From NCBI RefSeq assembly GCF_002209485.1, contig NZ_NJIX01000008.1, positions 124,001 to 188,000 on the forward strand: a stretch of 64,000 nt of DNA. The letters run 5' to 3'. The first letter of the stretch is position 1; each line of letters opens with the position of its first letter. The notes under the pieces were generated by a model, which worked only from the letters and a program-made list of their open reading frames with translations, had not been told where the DNA came from and did no database searches. The stretch comes from Achromobacter sp. HZ34 (GTDB lineage Bacteria; Pseudomonadota; Gammaproteobacteria; Burkholderiales; Burkholderiaceae_B). This document shows positions 37,870-46,610 of the stretch, in pieces. The position numbers and the translations under genes are program-made.

Positions 37870-38307
37870 ATGAACACGGATCTGCGCGCCACGGTAATTC
37901 AACTCGACGCTGGCTTGCGCATGATCCACAGCGCACTCGAACATCTTCGGCAACACCTGGAACCGCGTGTCGAAGTGGGCTGGCGGCTTTCGGAAGAAGG
38001 TTGGATCCTGGTCACGCCCGATAATCGCAAGCTGCAATTAGGCAATGCTGAAAGAGCCCTGCTGCTGGCCCTGGCCCGCCATCCGGCGCGGCAGATGAAG
38101 CGTGACGAGTTGGTTCAGACGATCAACGACACGCTGGAATCGGATCACTACAACACCGCTGCCCTGTCGGTGATGATCAGCCGCCTGCGCAAGAAAGCGA
38201 CCGCCGATGGTGTCGACCTGCCCTTGCACGCCGTGCGTGGGCAAGGCTATGCCTTGTCGAGCGGCATCGACATCAGCACGCCGGCACCCAAGGCAGTGCG
38301 CGGATAA
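37870..38307 (+). CDS. Stand-alone OmpR-type winged-helix regulator
   Basis: 145 aa from ATG 37870 (MNTDLRATVIQLDAGLRMIH); in-frame upstream residues are Trp/Pro-rich and have no RBS. Residues 1-45 form a short helical N-terminus. From about 50 there is a Trans_reg_C winged helix (LGNAERALLLALARHPARQM, AALSVMISRLRKKATADGVD, then VRGQGYAL, the closing wing). There is no receiver domain or membrane segment, so activity must come from another signal or protein. It sits alone between tRNA-Asn and tRNA-Thr with direct repeats upstream and a terminator downstream. Confidence 0.85.
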   Translation: MNTDLRATVIQLDAGLRMIHSALEHLRQHLEPRVEVGWRLSEEGWILVTPDNRKLQLGNAERALLLALARHPARQMKRDELVQTINDTLESDHYNTAALSVMISRLRKKATADGVDLPLHAVRGQGYALSSGIDISTPAPKAVRG

Positions 38308-38341
38308 GCGCGCAGATATACGGGCGCAACGCGCGCATGCA

Positions 38342-38370
38342 AAAAGGGCAGCCCGTTGGGCTGCCCTTTT
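38342..38370. terminator. Bidirectional terminator between winged-helix gene and tRNA-Thr
   Basis: Thirteen-bp stem AAAAGGGCAGCCC (38342-38354) with GGGCTGCCCTTTT (38358-38370), loop GTT, A and T tracts on either side. It can end both convergent transcripts. Confidence 0.9.
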
Positions 38371-38378
38371 CACTTTTA

Positions 38379-38454
38379 TGGTGCCGGCAAGAGGAGTCGA
38401 ACCCCCGACCTTCGCATTACGAATGCGCTGCTCTACCAACTGAGCTATGCCGGC
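38379..38454 (-). tRNA. tRNA-Thr (anticodon CGT)
   Basis: 76 nt on the minus strand with CCA. Acceptor GCCGGCA/TGCCGGC, D-arm AGCTCAGTTGGTAGAGC, anticodon loop TTCGTAA with CGT (plus-strand ACG at 38419-38421), T-arm GGGGGTTCGACTCCT. A possible -10 box TATAGT lies upstream (complement of 38523-38528). Confidence 0.98.
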
Positions 38455-38644
38455 TAAAACCTGTACTTACCGCGCTGAACTACCCGGCATCACTGCTGAG
38501 GAACTCTCGATAAGAGCCCGCAACTATAGCACAAGAAATTTGGCTGCATAGCGCCATATAGAAAAATTTTGGCATGTCGAACCTACCCCTCCCTTTGCAA
38601 ACCCGAATGGACACGAGCACCCAAGCATTACCTTAATAAAATTC

Positions 38645-38665
38645 ATTTATATGATATATATAAAT
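38645..38665. promoter_or_regulatory. AT-only palindrome upstream of the GntR gene
   Basis: ATTTATAT (38645-38652), GATAT, ATATAAAT (38658-38665), 50 bases before the GntR start in otherwise GC-rich DNA. Likely overlaps the promoter -10 region; may be an operator or a melting region. Confidence 0.5.
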
Positions 38666-38714
38666 AATTGTCCTCTGTGCGGTACACTCCACGCCTGCTT
38701 CCGGAACGTGTTTC

Positions 38715-39467
38715 ATGAATAACCTGTATTCCCCCGCCATGCCCTTGGGCAGCCCCCTGTATGAACAGATCAAGCATGCGCTGCTGGCGGCGCTGGCGCA
38801 GGGTGAATGGAAGCAAGGCGACGCCATCCCGCCGGAAAAAATCCTGGCGGAACGCTTCGGCGTATCGATAGGTACGCTACGCAAGGCCATCGACGAACTG
38901 GCGGCGGAAAACATCCTGGTGCGCCATCAAGGCCGCGGCACCTACGTCGCTGTGCATACGCGCAACCCGCACTTCTTCAAATTCTTCCGCATCGTGCGGC
39001 AGGATGGCAAGAAATCCTACCCCACCACACAGCTGATGCGCTTTCGCCGCGTGCGCGCGGCCGCGGCCGTGCGCGAGAAGCTGGGTCTGGCCAGCGGCGC
39101 GCAAGTCTTCGAGTTCAACAACGTGCTGTCGCTCAATGGCGACGTGGTCATGGTCGACGAGATCTGCCTGCCCGAAGCCCTGTTCCCCGCCATGACCGAG
39201 CAGCAGTTGCGTGAACGGCCCAGCACGCTGTACAGCCTGTACCAGGACGCCTTCGGCGTGAATGTCATCGGCACCGACGAACGCCTGCGCACGGGCCTGG
39301 CTGGCCCCGCGCATGCGCAATGGCTGGGCGTGCCCGAAGGCGAGCCGCTGTTGCAGATCCGTCGGGTCGCCTATTCGTATCACGGCATGCCCGTGGAATG
39401 GCGCGTCTCGCATGTGAACACCGAGGCCTATGAATATTTGGGCCAGGAACACACAACGATCAGTTGA
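38715..39467 (+). CDS. GntR-family regulator with UTRA domain
   Basis: 250 aa. The N-terminal winged helix is classic GntR (PLYEQIKHALLAALAQGEWKQ, LAERFGVSIGTLRKAIDELA, LVRHQGRGTYVA), followed by a UTRA ligand-binding domain (HFFKFFRIVRQDGKK to MPVEWRVSHVNTEAYEYLG). It precedes galactarate dehydratase on the same strand with operator-like palindromes in between, so it probably represses garD and responds to an acid sugar or a derivative. Confidence 0.93.
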   Translation: MNNLYSPAMPLGSPLYEQIKHALLAALAQGEWKQGDAIPPEKILAERFGVSIGTLRKAIDELAAENILVRHQGRGTYVAVHTRNPHFFKFFRIVRQDGKKSYPTTQLMRFRRVRAAAAVREKLGLASGAQVFEFNNVLSLNGDVVMVDEICLPEALFPAMTEQQLRERPSTLYSLYQDAFGVNVIGTDERLRTGLAGPAHAQWLGVPEGEPLLQIRRVAYSYHGMPVEWRVSHVNTEAYEYLGQEHTTIS

Positions 39468-39539
39468 GACCAGACGGGGCAGACTAGCTGAGGGGCATCG
39501 CCCTCGTGCCCCGCAGACTATCAGGGAATGCCGACCAAG

Positions 39540-39557
39540 TTGTACGTCATCGTACAA
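39540..39557. promoter_or_regulatory. Operator-like palindrome upstream of garD (site 1)
   Basis: TTGTACG-TCAT-CGTACAA, a perfect 7-bp dyad in the regulator-garD gap. Its right part GTCATCGTACAA recurs inverted at 39664-39675. Confidence 0.65.
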
Positions 39558-39663
39558 ATAAAGACTTCCTCTCACGCCCAGCTTTTTACAAGCACTCCGG
39601 CCGCAATCGGTTTATATTGTTTGGCGTCAGCTGACGGGTCGGACATAGAATCACGGCCCCAGG

Positions 39664-39677
39664 TTGTACGATGACAA
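39664..39677. promoter_or_regulatory. Operator-like palindrome upstream of garD (site 2)
   Basis: TTGTACGATGACAA, an imperfect dyad sharing a 12-base inverted match with site 1, about 120 bases away and 37 bases before the garD start, where a repressor would block transcription. Confidence 0.55.
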
Positions 39678-39713
39678 ACAATACCGTGAACCGCCCAGGA
39701 GACGCTGGTCCCC

Positions 39714-41267
39714 ATGCAAGCCAAGCCCGCCCCGCTCTATATCCGCATCCACGACGACGACAACGTGGCCATCGTCGTCAATGACGGCGGCCTGCCCGCC
39801 GGCACCGAATTCCCCGACGGCCTGGTCCTGCGCGAGCATGTGCCGCAAGGCCACAAGGTCGCCTTGCGCGACCTTGCCACGGGCGACGCCATCGTGCGCT
39901 ACCACGTGACCATCGGCTACGCCGCGCAGGAATTGCCGCGCGGCAGTTGGGTCAACGAACGCGTGACCACCATGCCCGCCGCCCCCGGCCTGGACGACCT
40001 GCCCATCGCCACCCGCGTGCCGCCGCCTGCCCCGCCGCTTGAAGGCTATACCTTCGAGGGCTATCGCAATGCCGACGGTTCGGTGGGCACCCGCAACATC
40101 CTGGCCATCACCACCACCGTGCAATGCGTCTCGGGCGTGGTCGAACACGCGGTCAAGCGTATCCGCGCGGAATTGCTGCCGCGCTATCCGCACGTCGACG
40201 ACGTGGTGGGCATCGAACACACCTACGGCTGTGGCGTGGCCATCGACGCGCCAGACGCCATCATCCCCATCCGCACGCTGCGCAACATCAGCCAGAACCC
40301 CAATTTCGGCGGCACGGCGATGATGGTCAGCCTGGGCTGCGAAAAGCTGCAACCGGACCGCCTGCTGCCGCCGGGCAGCATTCCCCTGCTGGATCGCGGC
40401 AATCGCGTCGATACGGTGACCTTGCAGGACGAGGCCCATGTCGGTTTCGAGTCCATGGTGACGAACATCATGCAGACTGCCGAACGCCACCTTGAAGAAC
40501 TGAACAAGCGGCGCCGCGTCACCTGTCCGGTCTCCGACCTGGTGGTCGGCGTGCAGTGCGGCGGCAGCGATGCGTTCTCCGGCGTGACCGCCAACCCCGC
40601 GGTCGGCTTCGCCAGCGACCTGCTGGTGCGCGCCGGCGGCACGGTGATGTTTTCGGAAAACACGGAAGTGCGCGACGGCATCGCGCAGTTGACCGCGCGC
40701 GCGGCCACGCCGGAAGTGGCTGAAGCCTTGATCCGCGAGATGGATTGGTACGACCGCTATCTGCAACGCGGCATGGCGGACCGCAGCGCCAACACCTCGC
40801 CCGGCAACAAGAAAGGCGGCCTGTCCAATATCGTCGAAAAGGCCATGGGCTCGATCGCCAAGTCGGGACACTCGGCGATCTCCGGCGTGCTTGCACCCGG
40901 CGAAAAACTCAAGACCAAAGGCTTGATCTACACCGCGACGCCCGCCAGCGATTTCATCTGCGGCACGCTGCAATTGGCGGCCGGCATGAACCTGCATATC
41001 TTCACCACCGGCCGAGGCACGCCTTATGGCCTGGCCGAAGTGCCGGTCATCAAGGTGGCCACGCGCGATGACCTGGCGCGGCGCTGGTTCGACCTGATGG
41101 ACGTGAACGCCGGCAGCATCGCCACCGGGCAGGCCTCCATCGCCGATGTCGGCTGGGAGTTGTTCCACTGCATGCTGGACGTCGCCAGCGGCCGCAAGAA
41201 GAGCCGGGCCGAAGCCCTGGGCCTGCACAATTCGCTGGCCCTGTTCAACCCGGCACCGGTGACCTGA
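39714..41267 (+). CDS. garD: Galactarate dehydratase
   Basis: 517 aa, full family length. N-terminal SAF-like domain ([36 protein letters not shown]), then UxaA/GarD catalytic part: [74 protein letters not shown] and [12 protein letters not shown]. It dehydrates D-galactarate to 5-keto-4-deoxy-D-glucarate. No aldolase (GarL), reductase (GarR) or transporter is adjacent. The GntR gene 246 bases upstream is the likely regulator. Confidence 0.96.
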   Translation: MQAKPAPLYIRIHDDDNVAIVVNDGGLPAGTEFPDGLVLREHVPQGHKVALRDLATGDAIVRYHVTIGYAAQELPRGSWVNERVTTMPAAPGLDDLPIATRVPPPAPPLEGYTFEGYRNADGSVGTRNILAITTTVQCVSGVVEHAVKRIRAELLPRYPHVDDVVGIEHTYGCGVAIDAPDAIIPIRTLRNISQNPNFGGTAMMVSLGCEKLQPDRLLPPGSIPLLDRGNRVDTVTLQDEAHVGFESMVTNIMQTAERHLEELNKRRRVTCPVSDLVVGVQCGGSDAFSGVTANPAVGFASDLLVRAGGTVMFSENTEVRDGIAQLTARAATPEVAEALIREMDWYDRYLQRGMADRSANTSPGNKKGGLSNIVEKAMGSIAKSGHSAISGVLAPGEKLKTKGLIYTATPASDFICGTLQLAAGMNLHIFTTGRGTPYGLAEVPVIKVATRDDLARRWFDLMDVNAGSIATGQASIADVGWELFHCMLDVASGRKKSRAEALGLHNSLALFNPAPVT

Positions 41268-41285
41268 AAGCGTCACGTTAATACA

Positions 41286-41308
41286 GCAGCGCCACACGTT
41301 GGCGCTGC
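41286..41308. terminator. Hairpin between convergent garD and DUF1993 genes
   Basis: Nine-bp stem GCAGCGCCA/TGGCGCTGC with loop CACGT, 18 bases after the garD stop. No T run follows, so it may act as a transcript-stabilising hairpin rather than a terminator. Confidence 0.45.
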
Positions 41309-41427
41309 ACGCCGGCCACCGTCTTGACGAGACGTTGATCTCCCGCTCGACATCGGACGCGCCGTTCCAGCTGACCGGGTGTTATCACAACCTGCTTCGC
41401 AGATGGAGCGACGTCTGAGGATCCCGC

Positions 41428-41946
41428 TCAGGCCTGCAAGGCGAAGGACAGGTCGCCCAGGTAGTCCATCTTGCCCAGGGGCACGCCCTGGTTGCGCAGG
41501 ATGTCGTAGGCGGTGGTGACGTGGAAGTAGAAATTCGGCAGCGCGAACGTCGTCAGGTAGGGAACGGGCGTGAACTTCAAAGTGCCGCGGCCGGTCTTGA
41601 TCTCGATCGGGCGTTGCATGTCGGCGTTGACGTCGTCTTCCGCCACCGTTTCCAGGAACTGCACGGTCTTGGCGATGCGTTCGCGCAATTCCGCGAAGGT
41701 GGTCTCGGTGTCGGCCATGGACGGCACGGCCAAACCGGCCAGGCGCGCGCCACCGGCCTTGGCCGCATCGCTGGCGGATTGCACCTGGCGTACCAGATTG
41801 AACATATCCGGCGCCAGTTTGGCCTGCAGCAACTGGTCAGCGGGCACACCCTGCTCCTGCGCATGGGCTTCGCCCTTGCGCAGCAGTTCGGCCAGCACGT
41901 TCAGGCCACGCAGGAAAACGGGAATGGAAACTTGGAATAGCGGCAT
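41428..41946 (-). CDS. DUF1993 family protein
   Basis: 172 aa from ATG 41946 (MPLFQVSIPVFLRGLNVLAE; RBS gagga), the usual DUF1993 start; the ORF extends 15 codons further. A helical-bundle protein of the DinB/YfiT-like type with conserved QSASDAAKAGGARLAG, TFAELRERIAKTVQFL and ALPNFYFHVTTAYDILRNQGV. Function unknown; distant similarity to metal-dependent DinB proteins suggests a stress role, but that is inference. Confidence 0.9.
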   Translation of the reverse strand: MPLFQVSIPVFLRGLNVLAELLRKGEAHAQEQGVPADQLLQAKLAPDMFNLVRQVQSASDAAKAGGARLAGLAVPSMADTETTFAELRERIAKTVQFLETVAEDDVNADMQRPIEIKTGRGTLKFTPVPYLTTFALPNFYFHVTTAYDILRNQGVPLGKMDYLGDLSFALQA

Positions 41947-42061
41947 GAGGGCATCCTCGATAGATTGGGGCATAAACATATGGCCCGGCATATAGCGCGC
42001 TCGATACTACGCCTGTCCCCTGACACCAAGTTTGAATCCCCCAGGCCGCACCGGGTTGCTT

Positions 42062-43039
42062 CTATTCCGCCGCCAGCTTGCGCGACAGATCCTTGGGCAA
42101 GGGGAAAGCAACGCTTTCTTCGAGCCCGGGCATGGTGCGCACCGACACCGCGCCAAGTTCCTTGACGCGGTTGATCACCTGCTGCACCAGCACCTCAGGC
42201 GCCGACGCGCCAGCCGTGATGCCGATACGCTGGCGCCCCTCCAGCCACTCGGGCTCGATGGAAGCAGCACCGTCGACCAGATAGGCGGCCACGCCGATGC
42301 GTTCCGCCACTTCACGCAGGCGATTCGAATTCGAGCTGTTGGGACTGCCCACCACCAGCACCAGGTCGCATTCCGGCGCCAGCACCTTCACGGCGTCCTG
42401 GCGATTCTGCGTGGCATAGCAGATATCGCTTTTGCGCGGCTCGGCGATGGTGGGAAAGCGCGCCTTCAAGGCCCCCGCGACGGCGGCGGCGTCGTCGACC
42501 GACAGCGTCGTCTGCGTCACATAGGCCAGATTGTCCGGATCCTTCACCACCAGGGCAGCGACGTCCTCGGCCGTTTCCACCAGGTACATGCCGCCCGCCG
42601 CCTGGCCCAGCGTGCCTTCGACCTCGGGATGCCCCTTGTGGCCGATCATCACCACCTCGCGGCCGGCGGCGCGCATGCGCGCCACTTCCACGTGGACCTT
42701 GGTCACCAGCGGACACGTGGCGTCGAACACGCGCAGGCCGCGCGCATCGGCTTCGGCGCGCACCGCCTTGGACACGCCGTGCGCGGAAAACACCACGATG
42801 GCGCCGGCGGGAGCGTCCTCCAGTTCGTCGATGAAGATGGCGCCCTTGCCACGCAAGTCTTCCACCACATAGCGGTTGTGGACGATTTCATGGCGGACGT
42901 AGATCGGCGCGCCGTGCAGTTCCAGCGCGCGCTCGACGATGTCGATGGCGCGATCGACGCCGGCACAGAAGCCGCGCGGCTGCGCCAGCAGCACTTGGGC
43001 GTCCAGCGCGGTAACCATGGAAACGCCGGCACGCATCAC
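42062..43039 (-). CDS. ispH: 4-hydroxy-3-methylbut-2-enyl diphosphate reductase
   Basis: 325 aa. Last enzyme of the MEP isoprenoid pathway, [4Fe-4S]. Cluster cysteines are in [26 protein letters not shown] and [11 protein letters not shown]; substrate-binding [18 protein letters not shown] and the [14 protein letters not shown] motif are present, as is the ITAGASAPE tail. Start ATG 43039 overlaps the fkpB stop (ATGA), the standard fkpB-ispH coupling. Confidence 0.97.
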   Translation of the reverse strand: MMRAGVSMVTALDAQVLLAQPRGFCAGVDRAIDIVERALELHGAPIYVRHEIVHNRYVVEDLRGKGAIFIDELEDAPAGAIVVFSAHGVSKAVRAEADARGLRVFDATCPLVTKVHVEVARMRAAGREVVMIGHKGHPEVEGTLGQAAGGMYLVETAEDVAALVVKDPDNLAYVTQTTLSVDDAAAVAGALKARFPTIAEPRKSDICYATQNRQDAVKVLAPECDLVLVVGSPNSSNSNRLREVAERIGVAAYLVDGAASIEPEWLEGRQRIGITAGASAPEVLVQQVINRVKELGAVSVRTMPGLEESVAFPLPKDLSRKLAAE

Positions 43040-43512
43040 AACACCCCCAGGATGTCGACGTCCAGGCGCAAGGCCGTGCCGGCCAGGGGATGATTGAAGT
43101 CGAACACCGCGCCGGTGTCGTCCAGGCTCTTCAGGACGCCCGAGTAGCGGCCGCCGTTGGGGGCCTTGAACTCGACCAGATCGCCCGGCTCGAAAGTGGC
43201 GTCAGGACCGGCATGCTCGGTCAGCATGGTGCGCGTGACGCGTTGGATCAGGTCCGGATTGCGGTCGCCGTAGGCCTCGGCCGGCGTCAGCGTGGTGCTG
43301 AAGACGCTGCCTTCGGGCTGGCCCAGCAACGCGGCCTCCATGCCCGGCGCCCATTGGCCCGTCCCCATCTGCAGGGTGGCGGGCCGGCCCGTGAAGGTAT
43401 CGGCAAAGGTGGAACCCGCGGCCGGGCCCGACGCCAGCACGATGCGATAGTGCAGGGTCAGGTAGGAATCCGGACGGACAAATACTTGCGTGGAGTCAGC
43501 TGCGGCGCTCAA
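43036..43512 (-). CDS. fkpB: FKBP-type peptidyl-prolyl isomerase (SlpA/FkpB-like)
   Basis: 158 aa from TTG 43512 ([20 protein letters not shown]). FKBP fold with insert-in-flap (IF) chaperone domain: [56 protein letters not shown] and [21 protein letters not shown]. It assists folding in the cytosol. Translationally coupled to ispH. Confidence 0.93.
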   Translation of the reverse strand: MSAAADSTQVFVRPDSYLTLHYRIVLASGPAAGSTFADTFTGRPATLQMGTGQWAPGMEAALLGQPEGSVFSTTLTPAEAYGDRNPDLIQRVTRTMLTEHAGPDATFEPGDLVEFKAPNGGRYSGVLKSLDDTGAVFDFNHPLAGTALRLDVDILGVL

Positions 43513-43641
43513 GGTCTGTCACCGTTAAGGCGAAATGCAAAAGCGTGATTTTAAAGCTTTATTGAAATGCTTTTTTGAGCGCGCTTTTCCAGCGCCCCGC
43601 CCCGGGGCCGCCCGCCCTCCTCCTCCTTGACGTCCCAGGCC

Positions 43642-44352
43642 ATGACCATGCACGCGAAACTGTTCCCTTGCCCCACCGACCACCTGTCGGTACAAGCCCC
43701 CGACCGCCCGCGCGAACGGCTGCTGCGCCTGGGCCCCGCCGCGCTCGACGATGCCGAACTGCTGGCCGTGGTACTGTGTACCGGCCTGCCGGGCCGCCCC
43801 GTCATGGCGCTGGCACGGCAGATCATCGAGCGTTACGGCGGCCTGCGCGGCCTGCTGGCGGCGCCACCCGAAGTCCTGCGCGCCACCCCGGGGCTGGGCA
43901 GCGCCAAGACCTGCCAGTTGCTCAGCGTGCTGGAACTGGCCCGCCGCGCCCTCCATGAAGCACTGGCGCAGGGGCGAGCCCTGGATCACCCGGACCTGGT
44001 CAAGCAATATTGCGTGGCACTGCTGGGCCACCGCAAGGTCGAGCACTGCCTGGCCCTGTACCTGGATAACGGCTTGCGCCTGATCGCCACTGGAGAAGTG
44101 GCGCGCGGCACCCTGACCAAGGCCGCCGTCTACCCGCGCGAAATCGTCCGGGATGCCCTGCGCCATCATGCGGCGGCGCTCATCCTGACCCATAATCATC
44201 CATCCGGCCGCGCCGAACCCTCCGAAGCGGACCTGCGCCTGACACGGCATGTCCGGCGTGCCCTGGCCCTGGTGGAGATCCGCCTGCTGGACCACTTGAT
44301 CGTGGCGGGCGGCGCGGTGCTGTCGCTGGCGGAACACGGCAAGCTTGGATAG
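43642..44352 (+). CDS. radC: RadC-family JAB/MPN domain protein
   Basis: 236 aa from ATG 43642 (MTMHAKLFPCPTDHL); a TTG five codons upstream is possible. Helix-hairpin-helix-like N-terminus (PRERLLRLGPAALDDAELLAVVL, LRATPGLGSAKTCQLLSVLE), then the JAMM metalloprotease-like part with THNHPSGRAEPSEAD. Historically linked to DNA repair, but its activity is unresolved. Divergent from fkpB-ispH, typical for the group. Confidence 0.94.
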   Translation: MTMHAKLFPCPTDHLSVQAPDRPRERLLRLGPAALDDAELLAVVLCTGLPGRPVMALARQIIERYGGLRGLLAAPPEVLRATPGLGSAKTCQLLSVLELARRALHEALAQGRALDHPDLVKQYCVALLGHRKVEHCLALYLDNGLRLIATGEVARGTLTKAAVYPREIVRDALRHHAAALILTHNHPSGRAEPSEADLRLTRHVRRALALVEIRLLDHLIVAGGAVLSLAEHGKLG

Positions 44353-44430
44353 GCCTTGCCCTGAATCGCCAATTCGGGCTAGAATCGTGAGTTACTTTTT
44401 GGATACGTGGCCCCTTGCCGTCTCCGCCCG

Positions 44431-44450
44431 GCTGTCAGGAACCTGACGGC
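44431..44450 (+). promoter_or_regulatory. Leader hairpin upstream of rpmE2
   Basis: GCTGTCAG-GAAC-CTGACGGC, 8 bp with one G-U pair, about 80 bases before the rpmE2 start. It may belong to the mRNA leader; no proven L31 autoregulatory element or Zur box is recognised. Confidence 0.35.
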
Positions 44451-44530
44451 AACCGGGTAGCAGATACCCATGGCAGGCAAGCGCGGAGCAGTAGCGCTGG
44501 CTGGCGACCCGCCCAACCCCTGAGGAAGAA

Positions 44531-44803
44531 ATGAAAGAGAATACTCACCCCGAATACCGCGAAGTGGTGTTCCTGGACGTCCAGACCCAAAAGAAGATCA
44601 TCACCCGCTCGACGATCAACACCCGTGAAACCATCGAAATCGATGGCAAGACTTACCCGTTGTTCAAGTGCGACGTGACCTCGGATTCGCATCCCTTCTA
44701 TACCGGCGCCCAGACCCGCATCGTCGAAACCGGCCGCGTGGAAAAATTCCGTGCCCGTTTCGCCCGCACCACCGGCGCCGCCAAGCCCGCCGCTTCTGCC
44801 TGA
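44531..44803 (+). CDS. rpmE2: 50S ribosomal protein L31 type B
   Basis: 90 aa, [20 protein letters not shown] start and [20 protein letters not shown] ending. The single Cys (FKCDVTSD) means the CxxC zinc site of type A L31 is absent, marking the zinc-independent paralogue used when zinc is scarce in many bacteria. RBS gaggaa. A clear terminator follows. Confidence 0.97.
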   Translation: MKENTHPEYREVVFLDVQTQKKIITRSTINTRETIEIDGKTYPLFKCDVTSDSHPFYTGAQTRIVETGRVEKFRARFARTTGAAKPAASA

Positions 44804-44826
44804 TACGGCTAAGCGCACGCGCGAAG

Positions 44827-44853
44827 AAAGCAGCCTGCGGGCTGCTTTTTTTT
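44827..44853 (+). terminator. Terminator after rpmE2
   Basis: Stem AAAGCAGCC (44827-44835) with GGCTGCTTT (44840-44848), loop TGCG, then a run of T. Confidence 0.9.
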
Positions 44854-44873
44854 CTACCCGGTAAATTACCTAC

Positions 44874-46610
44874 GTGTCACCACTCTCACGAACCACCCCG
44901 GCACGGCTGACCGCCACCGCCACCGTCAAGCTGCCGCGCCTGGTCCTCATCGTCCTGGCCCTGGCTTATATCGTCTCGGGTCTGTTCATGCGCGACCCGT
45001 GGAAGACGGACGACGTCGTCGGCCTGGCGACCATGCTGACGGCGGTGCGCGACGGCGCCTGGCTGCTGCCTCAGGTCGGCCACCTGGCCCATGCCGAGGA
45101 AGGCCCGCTGATCACCTGGGTGGGCGCGGCGTCGGTGCATTTGTTCGGCCCCTGGATCGGCGATATCACCGCCGGGCGCCTGCCCAACCTGCTGTGGTTC
45201 GGCATCACCACCGTTTGTGTGTGGTACGGCACCTACCTGCTGGGCCGCCGGGCCGAAGCGCAGCCGCTGGCGCTGCCTTTCGGCGGCGAACCCACCGTGC
45301 GGGACTACGGCCGCATGCTGGCCGATGCCGCCCTGCTGCTGTTCCTGGCGACGGTGGGCATCCTGCAGCGCCTGCACGAGACCTCCGAAATACCTGCCAT
45401 CATCGCCGGCCAGGCCGTGGTGTATTACTCCCTGGCCCGCATGCTGGACCGGCCCATAACCGGCGCCATCACCCTGGCCCTGTCCCTGGCGGGTTGCTTC
45501 CTGACGCGCGGCTGGGTCGGCGGCGCACCGGTCATGCTGGCCACGTTGCTGGCCTTCTATCCGCGCAGCGCGCTATGGGAACGGCGCCGCTGGCTGCCCC
45601 TGGTGGCCATCGCTACCGCGCTGCTGATCCTGGCATGGTGGATACCCGCCACCCACACCAGCGAGTATTGGGTGCGCAACTGGAAGTTGTGGAACCTGAA
45701 TAATTTCGACTGGCCGGATGCGGCCGACCTGCTGCGCACCCTGCGCGACCTGCCCTGGTACCTGTGGCCCACGTGGCCGCTGGCATTGCTGGCGGTGTGG
45801 CGCTGGCGCGCCTGGCGCTTTTCGCCGCACATCTGGCTGCCCTTGAGCCTGCTGATCTGCGCGGTGCTGCTGCTGGTCTTCATCGACGAACCCAGCGAGT
45901 CCGAGTTCGTGATGCTGTCGGTGCCTTGCGCCGTGCTCGCGGCCTTCTCCCTGCCTACTCTGCGCCGCGCCGTGGTCAACACGCTGGACTGGTTCGCGGT
46001 GATGTGTTTTTCGCTGACCGCCGCCACCGCCTGGCTGGGCTGGGTCGCGCTGAATTTCGGCATCCCTCCCAAGATCGCCCATAACATCGCGCGCCAGACC
46101 ACCGGCTATGTGTCGGAAATCTCCTGGCCGGCCACCCTGCTGGGGCTGGCGGTCACCGCGGGCTGGGTGGCCCTGGTCGTCTGGCGCCTGCGCGTGCGGC
46201 CCACGGCCTTGTGGCGCGGTACCGTGATGTCGGCGGCGGGCCTGGCTTCGACGTGGATACTGCTGGTGCTGCTGTGGCAACCGCCGGTCGACTACGCGCG
46301 CAGCTATCGCCAGGCCTCCCATGAATTGGCGGCCGCCATCGCGCAGACGGTGCGGCCGGGCGAATGCGTGCGCGGGCTGGGCCTGGGCAATGGCCAACGC
46401 GCCTCCTTCCTGGTCTTCGACAACCTGAACTTCCCGTACGACAGCAGGTGCACGGTGGTGCTGCAGCAGACCACGCGCAACAGCTTGCGCGACGGCACCG
46501 CCGCCTATAGCGATGGCGCCGAGGTGCTTTGGCAAGGCGGCCGTTTGGCCGACCGTACGGAAGTCTTCCGCCTGCTGCGCGTACCGCCCCTGCCCTCCGG
46601 ACCGCGATGA
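44874..46610 (+). CDS. GT39/ArnT-like membrane glycosyltransferase
   Basis: 578 aa from GTG 44874; no strong RBS, so the start is tentative. About 12 membrane helices. After the first helix lies MRDPWKTDD, then HLAHAEEGPLITWVGAASVHLFG, similar to the catalytic first loop of dolichyl/undecaprenyl-phosphate-sugar transferases (GT-C, PMT/ArnT type). It probably adds a sugar or aminosugar from a lipid carrier to a cell-surface acceptor. The stop overlaps the start of the MATE gene (ATGA). Confidence 0.85.
   Translation: MSPLSRTTPARLTATATVKLPRLVLIVLALAYIVSGLFMRDPWKTDDVVGLATMLTAVRDGAWLLPQVGHLAHAEEGPLITWVGAASVHLFGPWIGDITAGRLPNLLWFGITTVCVWYGTYLLGRRAEAQPLALPFGGEPTVRDYGRMLADAALLLFLATVGILQRLHETSEIPAIIAGQAVVYYSLARMLDRPITGAITLALSLAGCFLTRGWVGGAPVMLATLLAFYPRSALWERRRWLPLVAIATALLILAWWIPATHTSEYWVRNWKLWNLNNFDWPDAADLLRTLRDLPWYLWPTWPLALLAVWRWRAWRFSPHIWLPLSLLICAVLLLVFIDEPSESEFVMLSVPCAVLAAFSLPTLRRAVVNTLDWFAVMCFSLTAATAWLGWVALNFGIPPKIAHNIARQTTGYVSEISWPATLLGLAVTAGWVALVVWRLRVRPTALWRGTVMSAAGLASTWILLVLLWQPPVDYARSYRQASHELAAAIAQTVRPGECVRGLGLGNGQRASFLVFDNLNFPYDSRCTVVLQQTTRNSLRDGTAAYSDGAEVLWQGGRLADRTEVFRLLRVPPLPSGPR

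Noticed and set aside
38207..38443. Plus-strand ORF ending VPARGVEPPTFALRMRCSTN
   Set aside because: Antisense translation of tRNA-Thr fused to the 3' end of the winged-helix gene in another frame.
39651..41297. 548-codon minus-strand ORF
   Set aside because: Antisense shadow of galactarate dehydratase, whose motifs are clear on the plus strand.
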